From positions 1 to 64,000 of the forward strand of contig JAWVFH010000044.1 in assembly GCA_033856255.1 (NCBI GenBank): a stretch of 64,000 bases of DNA. Reading direction: 5' to 3'. The notes beneath the pieces were generated by a model, which saw nothing but the letters and a program-made list of their open reading frames with translations, was not told the DNA's origin and made no database searches. Positions 1 to 9,207 of this stretch are shown here, one piece after another. The stretch's first letter is position 1. Each line of letters opens with the position of its first letter. Position numbers and translations under genes: made by a program. This DNA is from WHSW01 sp033856255 (GTDB lineage Bacteria > Actinomycetota > Thermoleophilia > Solirubrobacterales > 70-9).

Positions 1-619
1 TGATCGAGCCGCCGGCGGCGGCGCGGATCCCCGAGAAGTCGGTCGACCCGGTGGCCCCGTAGACGAAGGCGAGCCCGTACAGCAGCGTCGCCGAGCCGAG
101 CGAGCCGATGATCAGGTACTTGAGCCCCGACTCGAGCGACTCGCGGCGGCGAAGCGCGGCGCCGCAGAGGATGTAGAGCGGGATCGAGAGCAGCTCCAGG
201 GCGACGAAGAAGGCGATCAGGTTCTGCGCCTGCGCGATCAGGGTCATCCCCAGCACGGAGCAGATCAGCAGCGCCTGGAACTCGCCATGGCCGCTCGGGC
301 CGAGCGGGCGGTCGAAGGCCTGCTCGCGCCAGGAGAGCGGGATGCAGAAGGCGGCGGCCGTGATGCAGATCAGGCTGGCGGCGATCGAGAGGTCGTCGAG
401 TCGCAGGGCCCCGGCGACCAGGTCCTTGTGATCGCCCCACTGCGCGATCAGCAGGCCGGCAGCGGCCCCGAGGGTGGCGAAGCCGACGATCGAGACGACG
501 ATCCGCTGCCGGCGGCGGCTGCCGAACAGCCCGGCGACCAGGGCGAGCACGAGGCCGCCGCTGAGCGCGATGATCGGCGAGATCCCGCCGTAGTTGATGT
601 CGGGGGCGGTGAAGCTCAT
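1..619 (-). CDS. nuoN: NADH-quinone oxidoreductase subunit N (partial, C-terminus off the left edge)
   Basis: Proton-pumping antiporter-like membrane subunit of complex I. About 206 N-terminal residues are visible, starting MSFTAPDINYGGISPII, with hydrophobic segments near residues 12-32, 40-58, 75-95 and 115-150 and the family stretch LIAFFVALELLSIPLYILCG near 140. It is the last gene of the nuoA-N operon, 91 bases after nuoM. The ATG at 619 is the first in frame. The rest of the protein lies outside the window. Confidence 0.93.
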   Translation of the reverse strand, partial: MSFTAPDINYGGISPIIALSGGLVLALVAGLFGSRRRQRIVVSIVGFATLGAAAGLLIAQWGDHKDLVAGALRLDDLSIAASLICITAAAFCIPLSWREQAFDRPLGPSGHGEFQALLICSVLGMTLIAQAQNLIAFFVALELLSIPLYILCGAALRRRESLESGLKYLIIGSLGSATLLYGLAFVYGATGSTDFSGIRAAAGGSI

Positions 620-710
620 CGCTAAATGGAGGCTGTCAACTCGGCGGGGCTGGGAAATGGCGACTTTCTCTCGCTATGCGAGAGGAACTCGCCATTGGCG
701 GCGTGGAAGC

Positions 711-2348
711 TCATTCGCAGCCGCCCTGATAGTCGTCGGCCAGGCTGGCGCTGTTCCAACGTTCGACCGCTTTCGCGAGCCGCGTGCATTGGAACGCCGA
801 GAGTTCACTGATCCGATCGTGGTTGGCGACGGGCGCGTAGCCGGTCCAGCCGTGCCTGTCGACACCGGCCGTCTCGGGTGCGGCTGGCGCGGTCGCCGCC
901 TCGACGGCCGCCGTGACCGAGTTCTGACCGCGCTCGAGGATCAGCCCGGGCCAGAACGCCAGCGCGACGATCACCGCGACCAGCGGCGCCAGGATGAGGC
1001 CGTCGCGGGCGCCGATCTCGCGCGACTCGGCGCCCTCGGGGAGGCGGTTGTGCATCGTCCGCTGGTACATCCGCAGGCTGTAGAACGCCGCCAGCGCGAT
1101 CCCGATCGCGGCGACGAAGGCGAAGGCGATCTTCGACTGGAAGACCCCGTTGAGGATGTAGAACTCGCCGATGAAGTTGGACGAGCCCGGAATCGCCAGG
1201 TTCGCCATCGCGATCACCAGGAACAGCGCCGCGAGGACCGGCGCCCGCATCGCCTGGCCGCCCATCTTCGTCACGTCCTCGGTCCTGGTGCGGTCGTAGA
1301 GGATCGCGATCACCATGAACACCCCGGCGACGACGAGGCCGTGGTTGACCATCTGCAGGACGGCGCCGTCGGCGCCGTCGGCGCGCAGGCTGAAGATCCC
1401 GAGGGTGATGAAGCCGAGCTGGGCGACCGACGAGTAACCGGCGATCAGCCGCACGTTGGTCTGCGTGAACGCCATCACCGAGCCGTAGAGGATCGAGGCG
1501 AGCGCGATCAGCATCACCAGCTCCTGGAAGTGCGAGGTTGCCGCGGGGAAGAGCGGCAGCGCCACCCGCAGGAAGCCGTAGGCGCCGACCTTCGAGAGCA
1601 CCGCGGAGAGCAGGATCAGGATCGGCAGCGGCGCGGCCTTGTACGCGTCGGGCATCCAGCCGTGGATCGGGAAGGCCGGCATCTTGACCAGGAAGGCTGC
1701 GGCGAAGAAGCAGAAGATCCACTCCTGGCTGCCGGTCGAGAGCAGATGCTGCTGCAGCACCGGGATCGAGAAGCTGAGCTCGCCGACCGAGTCCGAGGCG
1801 AGGATCGCGGTGGCGATCGCGCCCACCAGCATCAGCAGCGAGCCGACCAGGGTGAAGACGATCATCTTCGTCGTCGCCGCGATCCGGTTCTCGCCGCCGA
1901 AGGTCCCGATCAGGAAGAAGAACGGGATCAGCATGAGGTCGAAGAAGAGGACGAAGAGCAACAGGTCCTGGGCCGTGAAGGCCCCCAGCGCCGCGGTCCC
2001 GGCGAGCCCGACGAGGAAGTAGTAGAGGCGCGAGCGCCCGTCGCCGGGCTCGTTGCGAAGCGCCGACCAGAGGGTGACCGCGAACCAGAGCACCGCGGTC
2101 AGCAGGACGAGGAAGACGCTGATCCCGTCGACGCCGAGGAAGTAGCGGACCCCGAGGCCGGGAATCCAGGAGTGGTCGACGACGTGCTGGAGGCCGGCGG
2201 CGTCGGGGTCGAAGTCGGCGACCAGGCCGATCGCCAGGCCGAGCGCGACCAGCGAGCCGAGCACGGCCACCCACCGCGATGCGGCCCGCGGCACGGCGAG
2301 GGCGACGAGGCCGGCGACCAGAGGTGTCCAGAGCAGGACGCTCAGCAT
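711..2348 (-). CDS. nuoM: NADH-quinone oxidoreductase subunit M
   Basis: Antiporter-like, proton-translocating membrane subunit of complex I, 545 aa. It starts MLSVLLWTPLVAGLVALAV and has about 14 hydrophobic segments; the family stretches FFAAAFLVKMPAFPIHGWMP and GSSNFIGEFYILNG carry the expected channel lysine and proline/glycine breaks. The ATG at 2348 overlaps the nuoL stop by one base (TGATG), so translational coupling is likely. After the last membrane segment there is a hydrophilic tail of about 60 residues ending DDYQGGCE, longer than I expect for NuoM. The open frame continues upstream of this ATG only as an antisense-like shadow of nuoL in another frame. Confidence 0.95.
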   Translation of the reverse strand: MLSVLLWTPLVAGLVALAVPRAASRWVAVLGSLVALGLAIGLVADFDPDAAGLQHVVDHSWIPGLGVRYFLGVDGISVFLVLLTAVLWFAVTLWSALRNEPGDGRSRLYYFLVGLAGTAALGAFTAQDLLLFVLFFDLMLIPFFFLIGTFGGENRIAATTKMIVFTLVGSLLMLVGAIATAILASDSVGELSFSIPVLQQHLLSTGSQEWIFCFFAAAFLVKMPAFPIHGWMPDAYKAAPLPILILLSAVLSKVGAYGFLRVALPLFPAATSHFQELVMLIALASILYGSVMAFTQTNVRLIAGYSSVAQLGFITLGIFSLRADGADGAVLQMVNHGLVVAGVFMVIAILYDRTRTEDVTKMGGQAMRAPVLAALFLVIAMANLAIPGSSNFIGEFYILNGVFQSKIAFAFVAAIGIALAAFYSLRMYQRTMHNRLPEGAESREIGARDGLILAPLVAVIVALAFWPGLILERGQNSVTAAVEAATAPAAPETAGVDRHGWTGYAPVANHDRISELSAFQCTRLAKAVERWNSASLADDYQGGCE

Positions 2349-4354
2349 CAGTTCGCCACCACCAGGAAGTAGACGCCGAGGGCGGCGAAGCCGCCGACGA
2401 GCAGCAGGGCGTAGGCGCGGACGAAGCCGGATTGAGCGCCGCGGACGACGGAGCCGGCGCCCTTCACGACCCCGGTGGTCCCGTTGACGATCCCGTTGAT
2501 CACGAAGCGCTCGAAGACGGCGTTCGAGAAGCGGCCGATCGCGATCGCCGGGCGGTAGACGAGCGCGTCGATCAGCTCGTCGAAGTACCACTTGTTGAAG
2601 AGGAAGTCGTGCGTGCGCCGGAAGCGCTCGGCGAGCTTGACCGTGACCCCGGGGCGGCGGACGTAGCACACGTAGGCGAGCGCGATCCCGCAGATCGAGA
2701 TCGTGCCGCCGACCGCGAGCCCCAGCCACGAGGCCCCGGTGGACGGCTCGAGCCCGTACAGCGAGGAGCTCTGGAACGTCCCCTCGAGGAACGTCGTGAC
2801 CACATGGTCGACTCCGGGGATCTGGATCAGCCCGGCGAACAGGGCGCCGAAGCCGAGCACCGCCATCGCCGCGCGCATCGGCCACTCGCGCTCGGCGATG
2901 TGATGCTCCTCCCCCGGGAAGCCGACGTCGGTGTCCTCGGACTCGCCGGTGTGGGGGTTGGTCGGCGGCGCGTGGTGGATCTGGCCCCGCTCGAGCTCGG
3001 CGGCCTCGGCGCAGGGCGCGCCGGTCGTGACCCGGAAGCCGATCCGGAACGAGTAGAAGGCGGTCATCAGCGCTCCCACGTAGCCGCCGATCGCAAAGAT
3101 CCAGTACATCCCGCCCCGGTTCGCGGCGAAGCCGAGGATCTCGTCCTTGGAGAAGAAGCCGGAGGTGCCGGGGAACGCGGCCAGCGCCACGCAGCCGACG
3201 ATCAGCAGCCCGGACGTGAACGGCAGCGCGCGCCGGAAGCCGCTCATGTCGTCGACGTTCTGATTGTTCGCCATCGCCGAGATCACCGAGCCGGCGGCCA
3301 TGAACAGCAGCGCCTTGAAGAAGGCGTGGGCCATGAGCATGAACATCCCGCCGGCGTAGGCGCCGATCGCGACGCCCATGATCATGTAGCCGATCTGGCT
3401 CATCGTCGAGTAGGCGATGATCCGCTTCAGGTCGGTGACGGCGAGCGCGATCGTCGCCGCGATCAGCAGCGTCGCCAGCCCGACGAAAGCGGCGATGTCG
3501 GCGGCGGTCGGGGCGAGCTCGAAGAAGGGGAACATGCGGGCGATCAGGTAGACGCCGGCGGTGACCATGGTCGCCGCGTGGATCAGCGCCGAGACCGGGG
3601 TCGGGCCCTCCATCGCGTCCGGAAGCCAGGTGTGGAACGGCACCTGGGCCGACTTGGCGAAGGCGCCGACGCAGATCAGCAGGCAGATCGCGATCACCAC
3701 GCCCTGGTTGGTGGAGAAGCTGGCGCGGGCGGCGTCGAAGCTGGCCAGGTAGTCGAAGGTGCCGAGCTCGCGAAAGACGAAGAAGGCGGCGAGCACGAGC
3801 CCGACGTCGCCGACCACGTTGATCACGAACGCCTTCATCCCCGCCTTGGTCGCGGTCTCGCGCCGGTACCAGAAGCTGATCAGCGCGTAGGAGGCGAAGC
3901 CGACGAAGGCCCAGCCGACGATCAGGAGGATGAAGTTGCCGGCGAGGACGAGCAGCAGCATCGAGAAGACGAAGAAGTTGAGGTAGCTGAAGAAGCGCGC
4001 GTACCCGCGGTCGGAGCCCATGTAGGCGAGCGAGTAGAGGTGGATCAGGGCCGAGACCCCGGTCACCACCAGGCACATGTAGACCGAGAGCGGGTCGACG
4101 AGGATGTTGAGCTGGATGTCGAGCCCGGCGGCCGAGGCGTAGCTGTAGAGCGAGTCCGTGAGCTGGCGCCCCTCGACCGGGTGGTCGAGCAGGGCGAGCA
4201 GGGCGCCGATCGAGCAGACGAAGGCGAGCGCGATCGAGGCGGTGCCGATCCAGGCCGGCGTGCGGCCCGGCATCGCGGCGCGGCCGAAGGCGATCACCAT
4301 GCTGCCGGCGAGCGGGAAGGCGAGCACCAGCCAGGCCCACGTGGTCGCGCTCAT
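2348..4354 (-). CDS. nuoL: NADH-quinone oxidoreductase subunit L
   Basis: Largest antiporter-like membrane subunit of complex I, 668 aa, a usual length for NuoL. The central region contains AKSAQVPFHTWLPDAMEGPT with the conserved lysine and the loop typical of the proton-antiporter family, followed by HAATMVTAGVYLIAR. The C-terminal part has a lateral-helix-like segment and a final membrane helix. Start ATG at 4354 overlaps the nuoK stop by one base, and its own stop overlaps the nuoM start by one base. Confidence 0.96.
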   Translation of the reverse strand: MSATTWAWLVLAFPLAGSMVIAFGRAAMPGRTPAWIGTASIALAFVCSIGALLALLDHPVEGRQLTDSLYSYASAAGLDIQLNILVDPLSVYMCLVVTGVSALIHLYSLAYMGSDRGYARFFSYLNFFVFSMLLLVLAGNFILLIVGWAFVGFASYALISFWYRRETATKAGMKAFVINVVGDVGLVLAAFFVFRELGTFDYLASFDAARASFSTNQGVVIAICLLICVGAFAKSAQVPFHTWLPDAMEGPTPVSALIHAATMVTAGVYLIARMFPFFELAPTAADIAAFVGLATLLIAATIALAVTDLKRIIAYSTMSQIGYMIMGVAIGAYAGGMFMLMAHAFFKALLFMAAGSVISAMANNQNVDDMSGFRRALPFTSGLLIVGCVALAAFPGTSGFFSKDEILGFAANRGGMYWIFAIGGYVGALMTAFYSFRIGFRVTTGAPCAEAAELERGQIHHAPPTNPHTGESEDTDVGFPGEEHHIAEREWPMRAAMAVLGFGALFAGLIQIPGVDHVVTTFLEGTFQSSSLYGLEPSTGASWLGLAVGGTISICGIALAYVCYVRRPGVTVKLAERFRRTHDFLFNKWYFDELIDALVYRPAIAIGRFSNAVFERFVINGIVNGTTGVVKGAGSVVRGAQSGFVRAYALLLVGGFAALGVYFLVVAN

Positions 4355-4653
4355 CAGCCCTTCAGCTCCCGGATCTCGTCGACGTCGAGGGTGATCTTGC
4401 GCCTGAACATGGCGACGATCAGGCCCAGCCCGACGACCACCTCACAGGCGGCGACGACCATCACCACGAGCGCGAACACCTGCCCCTCCTCGTTGCCGTT
4501 CGAGCGCGAGAAGGCGACCAGGGCGAGGTTGCCCGCGTTCAGCATCAGCTCGAGGCAGAGCAGGATGACCAGCGGGCTGCGGCGGATCAGCACCCCGCAG
4601 GCGCCGGTGGCGAACAACAGGGCGGACAGCACCAGGTACCAGGAGACGTCCAT
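4354..4653 (-). CDS. nuoK: NADH-quinone oxidoreductase subunit K
   Basis: Small three-helix membrane subunit of complex I, 99 aa, the standard length. It contains the conserved acidic residues inside helices 2 and 3 (SPLVILLCLELMLNAGNLAL and VMVVAACEVVVGLGLIVAMF), which belong to the proton path. The ATG at 4653 overlaps the nuoJ stop by one base. Confidence 0.96.
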   Translation of the reverse strand: MDVSWYLVLSALLFATGACGVLIRRSPLVILLCLELMLNAGNLALVAFSRSNGNEEGQVFALVVMVVAACEVVVGLGLIVAMFRRKITLDVDEIRELKG

Positions 4654-5180
4654 CAGCCCGTCACCTCGCTCTGCTCCTCGCGCTTCCTACCGGCCAGGAC
4701 GATCGCGCCGACGGCGGCGATCAGGAGCAGCATCGAGGCGGCCTCGAAGGCGATCAGGAAGCGCTCCAGCAGCAGCCGGCCGATCGAGGCCGGGGAGCCG
4801 AACCCGGCGGGGATCGTCGGCCCCTCGGTGTCGATCGAGGCGAGCGAGGTGCCGATCACCGCGATCGAGACCTCGACGAAGAGCGCCGCCGCGAGCAGGG
4901 GGGCGAAGTAGCGCTGGCCCGGGATCGAGTCCCAGAGCGGCTCCTCGCCGCCGCCCACGTAGGCGGCGACGAAGATGTAGAGGACGACGACGGCGCCGGC
5001 GTAGACGACGATCTGCGCGGCGGCGAGGAACTCGGCGTGCAGGAGCAGGAAGAGGCCGGCGAGCGAGACCAGGTGCAGGATCAGCGCCAGGACGCTGTAG
5101 AAGGGGTTGCGAAGCGCGATCACCGCGATCGCCCCGCCCAGGGCCCCGATCGCGCCGGCGAAGAACGCGATTTGCACCAC
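4653..5180 (-). CDS. nuoJ: NADH-quinone oxidoreductase subunit J
   Basis: Membrane subunit of complex I, 175 aa, five predicted hydrophobic helices. The stretch AAQIVVYAGAVVVLYIFVA around residue 60 is the characteristic NuoJ helix 3 with its pi-bulge tyrosine. The start ATG lies 63 bases after the nuoI stop, the widest internal gap in the front part of the operon. The C-terminus ends in a charged tail (GRKREEQSEVTG). Confidence 0.94.
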   Translation of the reverse strand: MVQIAFFAGAIGALGGAIAVIALRNPFYSVLALILHLVSLAGLFLLLHAEFLAAAQIVVYAGAVVVLYIFVAAYVGGGEEPLWDSIPGQRYFAPLLAAALFVEVSIAVIGTSLASIDTEGPTIPAGFGSPASIGRLLLERFLIAFEAASMLLLIAAVGAIVLAGRKREEQSEVTG

Positions 5181-5243
5181 TACGCGGCCACCTCCTCGCC
5201 TTCGGCTGCGGGGGTGCCGCGGTTAGCAGCCGCGCTGCTCACG

Positions 5244-5792
5244 TCACTCGCCCTCTCTGCGCAGCGGCGTGCGCTCGATCGGCTCGGCGAGCAGCATCTC
5301 CTTGGTGAAGATCAGGTCGTTGCGGTTGTAGTCGGCGAGCTCGTACTCGTGGCCCATCGTGATCGCGTCGAAGGGACAGGCGACCTCGCAGTAGCCGCAG
5401 AAGATGCAGCGGGCGAGGTTGATCTCGTAGACCGCGGCGTAGCGCTCGCCGGCCGAGACGCGGTCGGCGGGGTCGTTCTCGGCGGCGACGACCCGGATGC
5501 AGTCCGCGGGGCAGGCGGCGGCGCAGAGCGAGCAGCCGACGCACTTCTCGAGGTCGGTGTCCTCGAACTTGTGCAGCTTGTGGCGGCCGCGGAAGCGCGG
5601 GTAGACGGGCGTCTTCTCCTCCGGGTACTGGATCGTCATCGGCCCCTCGATCACCCGCGCCAGGGTCGTCTTCAGCCCGCGCAGGGTCTCGCCGAAGGCG
5701 CGGTACGCGCCCTTGGCGCCGCCCGGGTCGGGCCCGCGCTGGACCGAGATCACCTCGTCGGCGTCCTTGAGGTAGGGGAACTCCTCGCTCAT
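5244..5792 (-). CDS. nuoI: NADH-quinone oxidoreductase subunit I (2x[4Fe-4S])
   Basis: Peripheral-arm ferredoxin-like subunit of complex I carrying clusters N6a and N6b, 182 aa. Two 4Fe-4S motifs are plain: CVGCSLCAAACPADC (near residue 85) and CIFCGYCEVACPFDA (near residue 128). The ATG at 5792 overlaps the nuoH stop by four bases (ATGA). Confidence 0.96.
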   Translation of the reverse strand: MSEEFPYLKDADEVISVQRGPDPGGAKGAYRAFGETLRGLKTTLARVIEGPMTIQYPEEKTPVYPRFRGRHKLHKFEDTDLEKCVGCSLCAAACPADCIRVVAAENDPADRVSAGERYAAVYEINLARCIFCGYCEVACPFDAITMGHEYELADYNRNDLIFTKEMLLAEPIERTPLRREGE

Positions 5793-6787
5793 GCGACAAC
5801 CACCAGGACGGCGGTGACGAGCACGTTCAGGGTCGCCAGCGGCAGCAGCACCTTCCAGCCCAGGCTCATCAGCTGGTCGTAGCGCAGCCGCGGCAGCGTC
5901 GCGCGGACCCAGATGAAGACGACGATCAGGGCGAAGATCTTGGCCAGCATCCAGATCGGGTCGAGCCAGGCGGGGCCGGGTCCCATCCAGCCGCCGAGGA
6001 AGAAGGCGGCGGCGATCCCCGAGACGACGAAGATCTCCAGGTACTCGGCGAGCAGGAAGGAGGCGAAGCGGGTGCCGCCGTACTCGGTCTGGAATCCCTG
6101 CACGAGCTCGGCGTCGGCCTCCGGGAGGTCGAACGGGGCCCGGTTCGTCTCCGCGAAGCCGGCGAGCATGAAGACGATGAAGCCGACGAATTGGGGGACG
6201 ATGTACCAGACCTGCCCCTGCGCCTCGACGATCGAGACCAGCGACAGCGAGCCGGCCATCATGATCGCGCCGAGCAACGAGAGGCCCATCGCGACCTCGT
6301 AGGAGATCAGCTGCGCGGCGGCGCGCATGGCGCCGAGGAAGCTGTACTTGGAGGCCGACGACCAGCCCGCGATCAGCAGGCCGTAGAAGGCGAAGGAGCC
6401 GAAGGCGAAGAAGTAGAGGACGCCGATCGGGACGTCGATCCCGTACAGGCCGACGCCATCCTGGACGTCGCCGAAGGGCAGGATCGCGATCGTCGTGATC
6501 CCGGAGAAGATCACCAGCGCCGGCCCGATCGCGTAGAGGAAGGGGATCGCGGCGTCGGGACGGAACGCCTGCTTGCCGACCAGCTTGATGATGTCGGCGA
6601 GCGGCTGCATCAGCCCCACGTAGCCGACGCGGTTCGGGCCGTAGCGGTGCTGGAAGCGGCCGATCAGCTTGCGCTCGACCACGGTCAGCACGGGGACGAT
6701 CGAGAAGACGACCAGGAAGATCAGGATCGACTTCACGATCATGATCCAGGTCGCCTCCGTGAAGCTGGTGTCGGCGAGCGGGATCAA
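5789..6787 (-). CDS. nuoH: NADH-quinone oxidoreductase subunit H
   Basis: Membrane subunit that docks the peripheral arm and forms the quinone chamber, 332 aa. Conserved stretches include ERKLIGRFQHRYGPNRVGY near residue 45, and AETNRAPFDLPEADAELVQG plus FQTEYGGTRFASFLLAEY further on. I chose the TTG at 6787, which overlaps the nuoG stop (TTGA) in the style of the other junctions. An ATG 14 codons downstream is the alternative. The frame stays open upstream inside nuoG but that part does not look like NuoH. Confidence 0.93.
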   Translation of the reverse strand: MIPLADTSFTEATWIMIVKSILIFLVVFSIVPVLTVVERKLIGRFQHRYGPNRVGYVGLMQPLADIIKLVGKQAFRPDAAIPFLYAIGPALVIFSGITTIAILPFGDVQDGVGLYGIDVPIGVLYFFAFGSFAFYGLLIAGWSSASKYSFLGAMRAAAQLISYEVAMGLSLLGAIMMAGSLSLVSIVEAQGQVWYIVPQFVGFIVFMLAGFAETNRAPFDLPEADAELVQGFQTEYGGTRFASFLLAEYLEIFVVSGIAAAFFLGGWMGPGPAWLDPIWMLAKIFALIVVFIWVRATLPRLRYDQLMSLGWKVLLPLATLNVLVTAVLVVVA

Positions 6788-9207
6788 AGCTTCTCCAGCT
6801 CGACGGTCTCGGCGCCGTTGAGCAGGTTGGCGTTGTTCTGCGCCGTCCCCTCGATCAGGAACGCAGCCCCGGGGCGGATGCGCTCGCGCAAGGCCACCCG
6901 CGCTCGCACGGACGTCCCGTTCGAGCGCACCTGCACCTCGTCGCCGTCCGTCAGGCCGAGCCGCTCGGCGTCCACCGGGGCCAGCTCCACCCGCTGCTCG
7001 GGGGCGAGGAACCTCAGCGCCACGTTCCGGTCCGTCACCTCTCCCGCCCAGAGATCCCGGTAGGTCCCGAGGCGCAGGCCGGAGGGCGCGGGGGATGGGG
7101 TTGCCGCGTCGGACCGGACATCCTCCGCAACAACCCCATCCCCCGCGCTCCAAGCGCTCCCGGCCTCGCGGTCCTGCCAGCGGACGCCGGTGCCCCCGAT
7201 TTCCTCAGGAGTGAGGCCGGCGTAGAAGGGGACTTCCGAGGCGAGCGCCGACAGGGCCTCGGGGGCGGAGTCGATGCCGGTTTCGTCGCCCAGGGCCGCG
7301 GCCAGCTCGGCGAGGACCTGCCAGATGGGACGGACCTCGCCGGGGCGGGGGACGGCTGGGCGCAGGCGCTGCAGGCGCCCGTCGGGGTGGGTGACCGTGC
7401 CCTCCTTCTCGGCGTAGGCCTCGGCGGGAAAGACGATGTCCGCGGCCTTGGTGGAGGCGTCCTCGAATGATGAGATGGAGAGCACGGTGCGGGCCTGGTT
7501 GAGCGCCTTGGCCCAGCCGGGACCGTCGGGGAGGTCGCGGACCGGGTCGGCGTGCAGGAGGATGACGCCGTCGAGGGCACCGGATGTGAGGCCCCGCTTG
7601 ATCTCGTCGAGCGTCATGCCCGGCTCGGCGGGAGTGAAGCCGGGGCCGGCGCCGGGGAGGCAGCCGACCTCGCGCACGCCGCGGGCGTTGGTGCCCTCGG
7701 GGACGGAGAACGTGCCCCCGCTCTCGGCCGCGCACTTGAGCTCGGTGACGCAGTTGCGCAGCGCGTCGAGCGCCGCCTGGCCGTCCGGCCCGCGGCCGAG
7801 GCGCTCACCCCAGATCACCAGCGTCTTCCCCGGGCGCAGCTCACCGGCCAGTCGCTCCGCGTCGGCGCGGTGGGGCCCCTCGGGCGCCGGGTCGGGGCCG
7901 AGCTCGGCCTCCAGCGCGGCGAGGAAGGCGGCGGCGTCGCCGGGCGCGTAACGGGCCGTCTCCTCGGCGCCGCCGTCGAGCGCGGTCGGGCGATCGGAGG
8001 CGATCACCAGGCGCAGCTCGGAGTGGCGGACCGCCTTGCGCAGGCGCAGGTCGAGGATCGGCATCGAGTTGAGCGGGTCGGCGCCGATCAGCAGCACCGA
8101 CTCGGCGTCGTCGATATCGGCGATCGAGGCGCCCAGCTGCGGGGCCGAGAGCGCCGCGACCTGGGCGGCGGGCAGCTCCTCGGTCGAGCTCACGTGCGGC
8201 GAGCCGAGCGCCTCGCGGACGATCCGCTGGACCAGGTAGGCCTCCTCGTTGGAGGCCTGGCCGCCGGCGATCGCGGCGATCCGGCCCCTGCCCGAGCCGA
8301 GCTTCTGCGAGGCCGCCGCGAGCGCCTCCTGCCAGCCCGCCCGGTTGCCGCTCAGCCGCGGCTCGGTGATCCGGTCCTCGGAGGAGATCATCTGGAAGCC
8401 GAAGCGGCCCTTGTCGCAGAGCCAGCCGTTGTCGACCTCGTGGTTGTCGCGGGCGAGCACCCGCTCGACCTGCTCGTCGCGAACCGTGAACTTGACGTTG
8501 CACTGGCTCGGGCACAGCGTGCAGATCGAGCCCGAGTCCTCGATGTCCCAGGGCCGGGCGCGGAATCTGTACGCCTCCGCGGTGAGCGCCCCGACGGGGC
8601 AGAGCTCGATGATGTTGCCGTGGAAGGGGGCGATGTAGGGGCGGTCGTCGAAGGTGCCCACGTAGCTCGACGAGCCGCGCTCGAGCAGCTGCAGCTGCTC
8701 GTCCTCGGCGACCTCCTGGCTGAACCGCACGCAGCGGTAGCAGAGGATGCAGCGCTCGCGATCGATCCGCACCAGCGGCGACAGCGGGACCGGCTTGCGG
8801 AAGTGGCGCTTCGGGTCGGTGACCCGGCTGCGGCCCGGCCCCCAGCCCATCGCGATGTCCTGCAGCGGGCACTCGCCCCCCTTGTCGCAGACCGGGCAGT
8901 CGAGCGGGTGGTTGACGAGCAGGAACTCGACCACCGCGCTCTGCGCCTCGATCACGCGGTCGGTGCGGGTGTAGACGACCATCCCGTCGCGGACCGGGGT
9001 CGAGCAGGCGGTCTGCAGCTTCGGGATCCCCTCGATCTCGACCAGGCACATGCGACAGGCGCCGACCGGGCCGCCGAGCTTCGGCTCGTAGCAGAAGACC
9101 GGGATCTCGACGTCGCCACCCTTCGCCGCGTCGACGAGCATCTCCCCCTCGGCCGCCTGGACCTCGACCCCGTCGACGTTCAGGGTGATCTCGGGCCGCT
9201 CCCTCAC
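6784..9207 (-). CDS. nuoG: NADH-quinone oxidoreductase subunit G
   Basis: Large iron-sulfur subunit of the complex I peripheral arm, 807 aa. Motifs in order: [2Fe-2S] with CYEPKLGGPVGACRMC (residues ~35-50), the H/C-ligated cluster HPLDCPVCDKGGECPLQD, [4Fe-4S] CILCYRCVRF, then CTLCPSQC at the start of a molybdopterin-oxidoreductase-like domain that fills the rest. The GTG at 9207 overlaps the nuoF stop by four bases (GTGA). The frame upstream of it is non-coding in this register. The C-terminal domain has no recognisable cofactor ligand and is probably structural, as in other NuoG. Confidence 0.93.
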   Translation of the reverse strand: MRERPEITLNVDGVEVQAAEGEMLVDAAKGGDVEIPVFCYEPKLGGPVGACRMCLVEIEGIPKLQTACSTPVRDGMVVYTRTDRVIEAQSAVVEFLLVNHPLDCPVCDKGGECPLQDIAMGWGPGRSRVTDPKRHFRKPVPLSPLVRIDRERCILCYRCVRFSQEVAEDEQLQLLERGSSSYVGTFDDRPYIAPFHGNIIELCPVGALTAEAYRFRARPWDIEDSGSICTLCPSQCNVKFTVRDEQVERVLARDNHEVDNGWLCDKGRFGFQMISSEDRITEPRLSGNRAGWQEALAAASQKLGSGRGRIAAIAGGQASNEEAYLVQRIVREALGSPHVSSTEELPAAQVAALSAPQLGASIADIDDAESVLLIGADPLNSMPILDLRLRKAVRHSELRLVIASDRPTALDGGAEETARYAPGDAAAFLAALEAELGPDPAPEGPHRADAERLAGELRPGKTLVIWGERLGRGPDGQAALDALRNCVTELKCAAESGGTFSVPEGTNARGVREVGCLPGAGPGFTPAEPGMTLDEIKRGLTSGALDGVILLHADPVRDLPDGPGWAKALNQARTVLSISSFEDASTKAADIVFPAEAYAEKEGTVTHPDGRLQRLRPAVPRPGEVRPIWQVLAELAAALGDETGIDSAPEALSALASEVPFYAGLTPEEIGGTGVRWQDREAGSAWSAGDGVVAEDVRSDAATPSPAPSGLRLGTYRDLWAGEVTDRNVALRFLAPEQRVELAPVDAERLGLTDGDEVQVRSNGTSVRARVALRERIRPGAAFLIEGTAQNNANLLNGAETVELEKL

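Noticed and set aside
711..4340. A 1209-codon minus-strand frame covering nuoL and nuoM
   Set aside because: Only the last 545 codons match NuoM. The rest is an Arg/Ala-rich reading of nuoL in another frame, a common artefact in GC-rich DNA.
2279..5308. Very long plus-strand frames opposite nuoK-M
   Set aside because: They encode low-complexity Arg/Glu/Asp/Gly-rich sequence with no domain, as expected for antisense frames of GC-rich genes.
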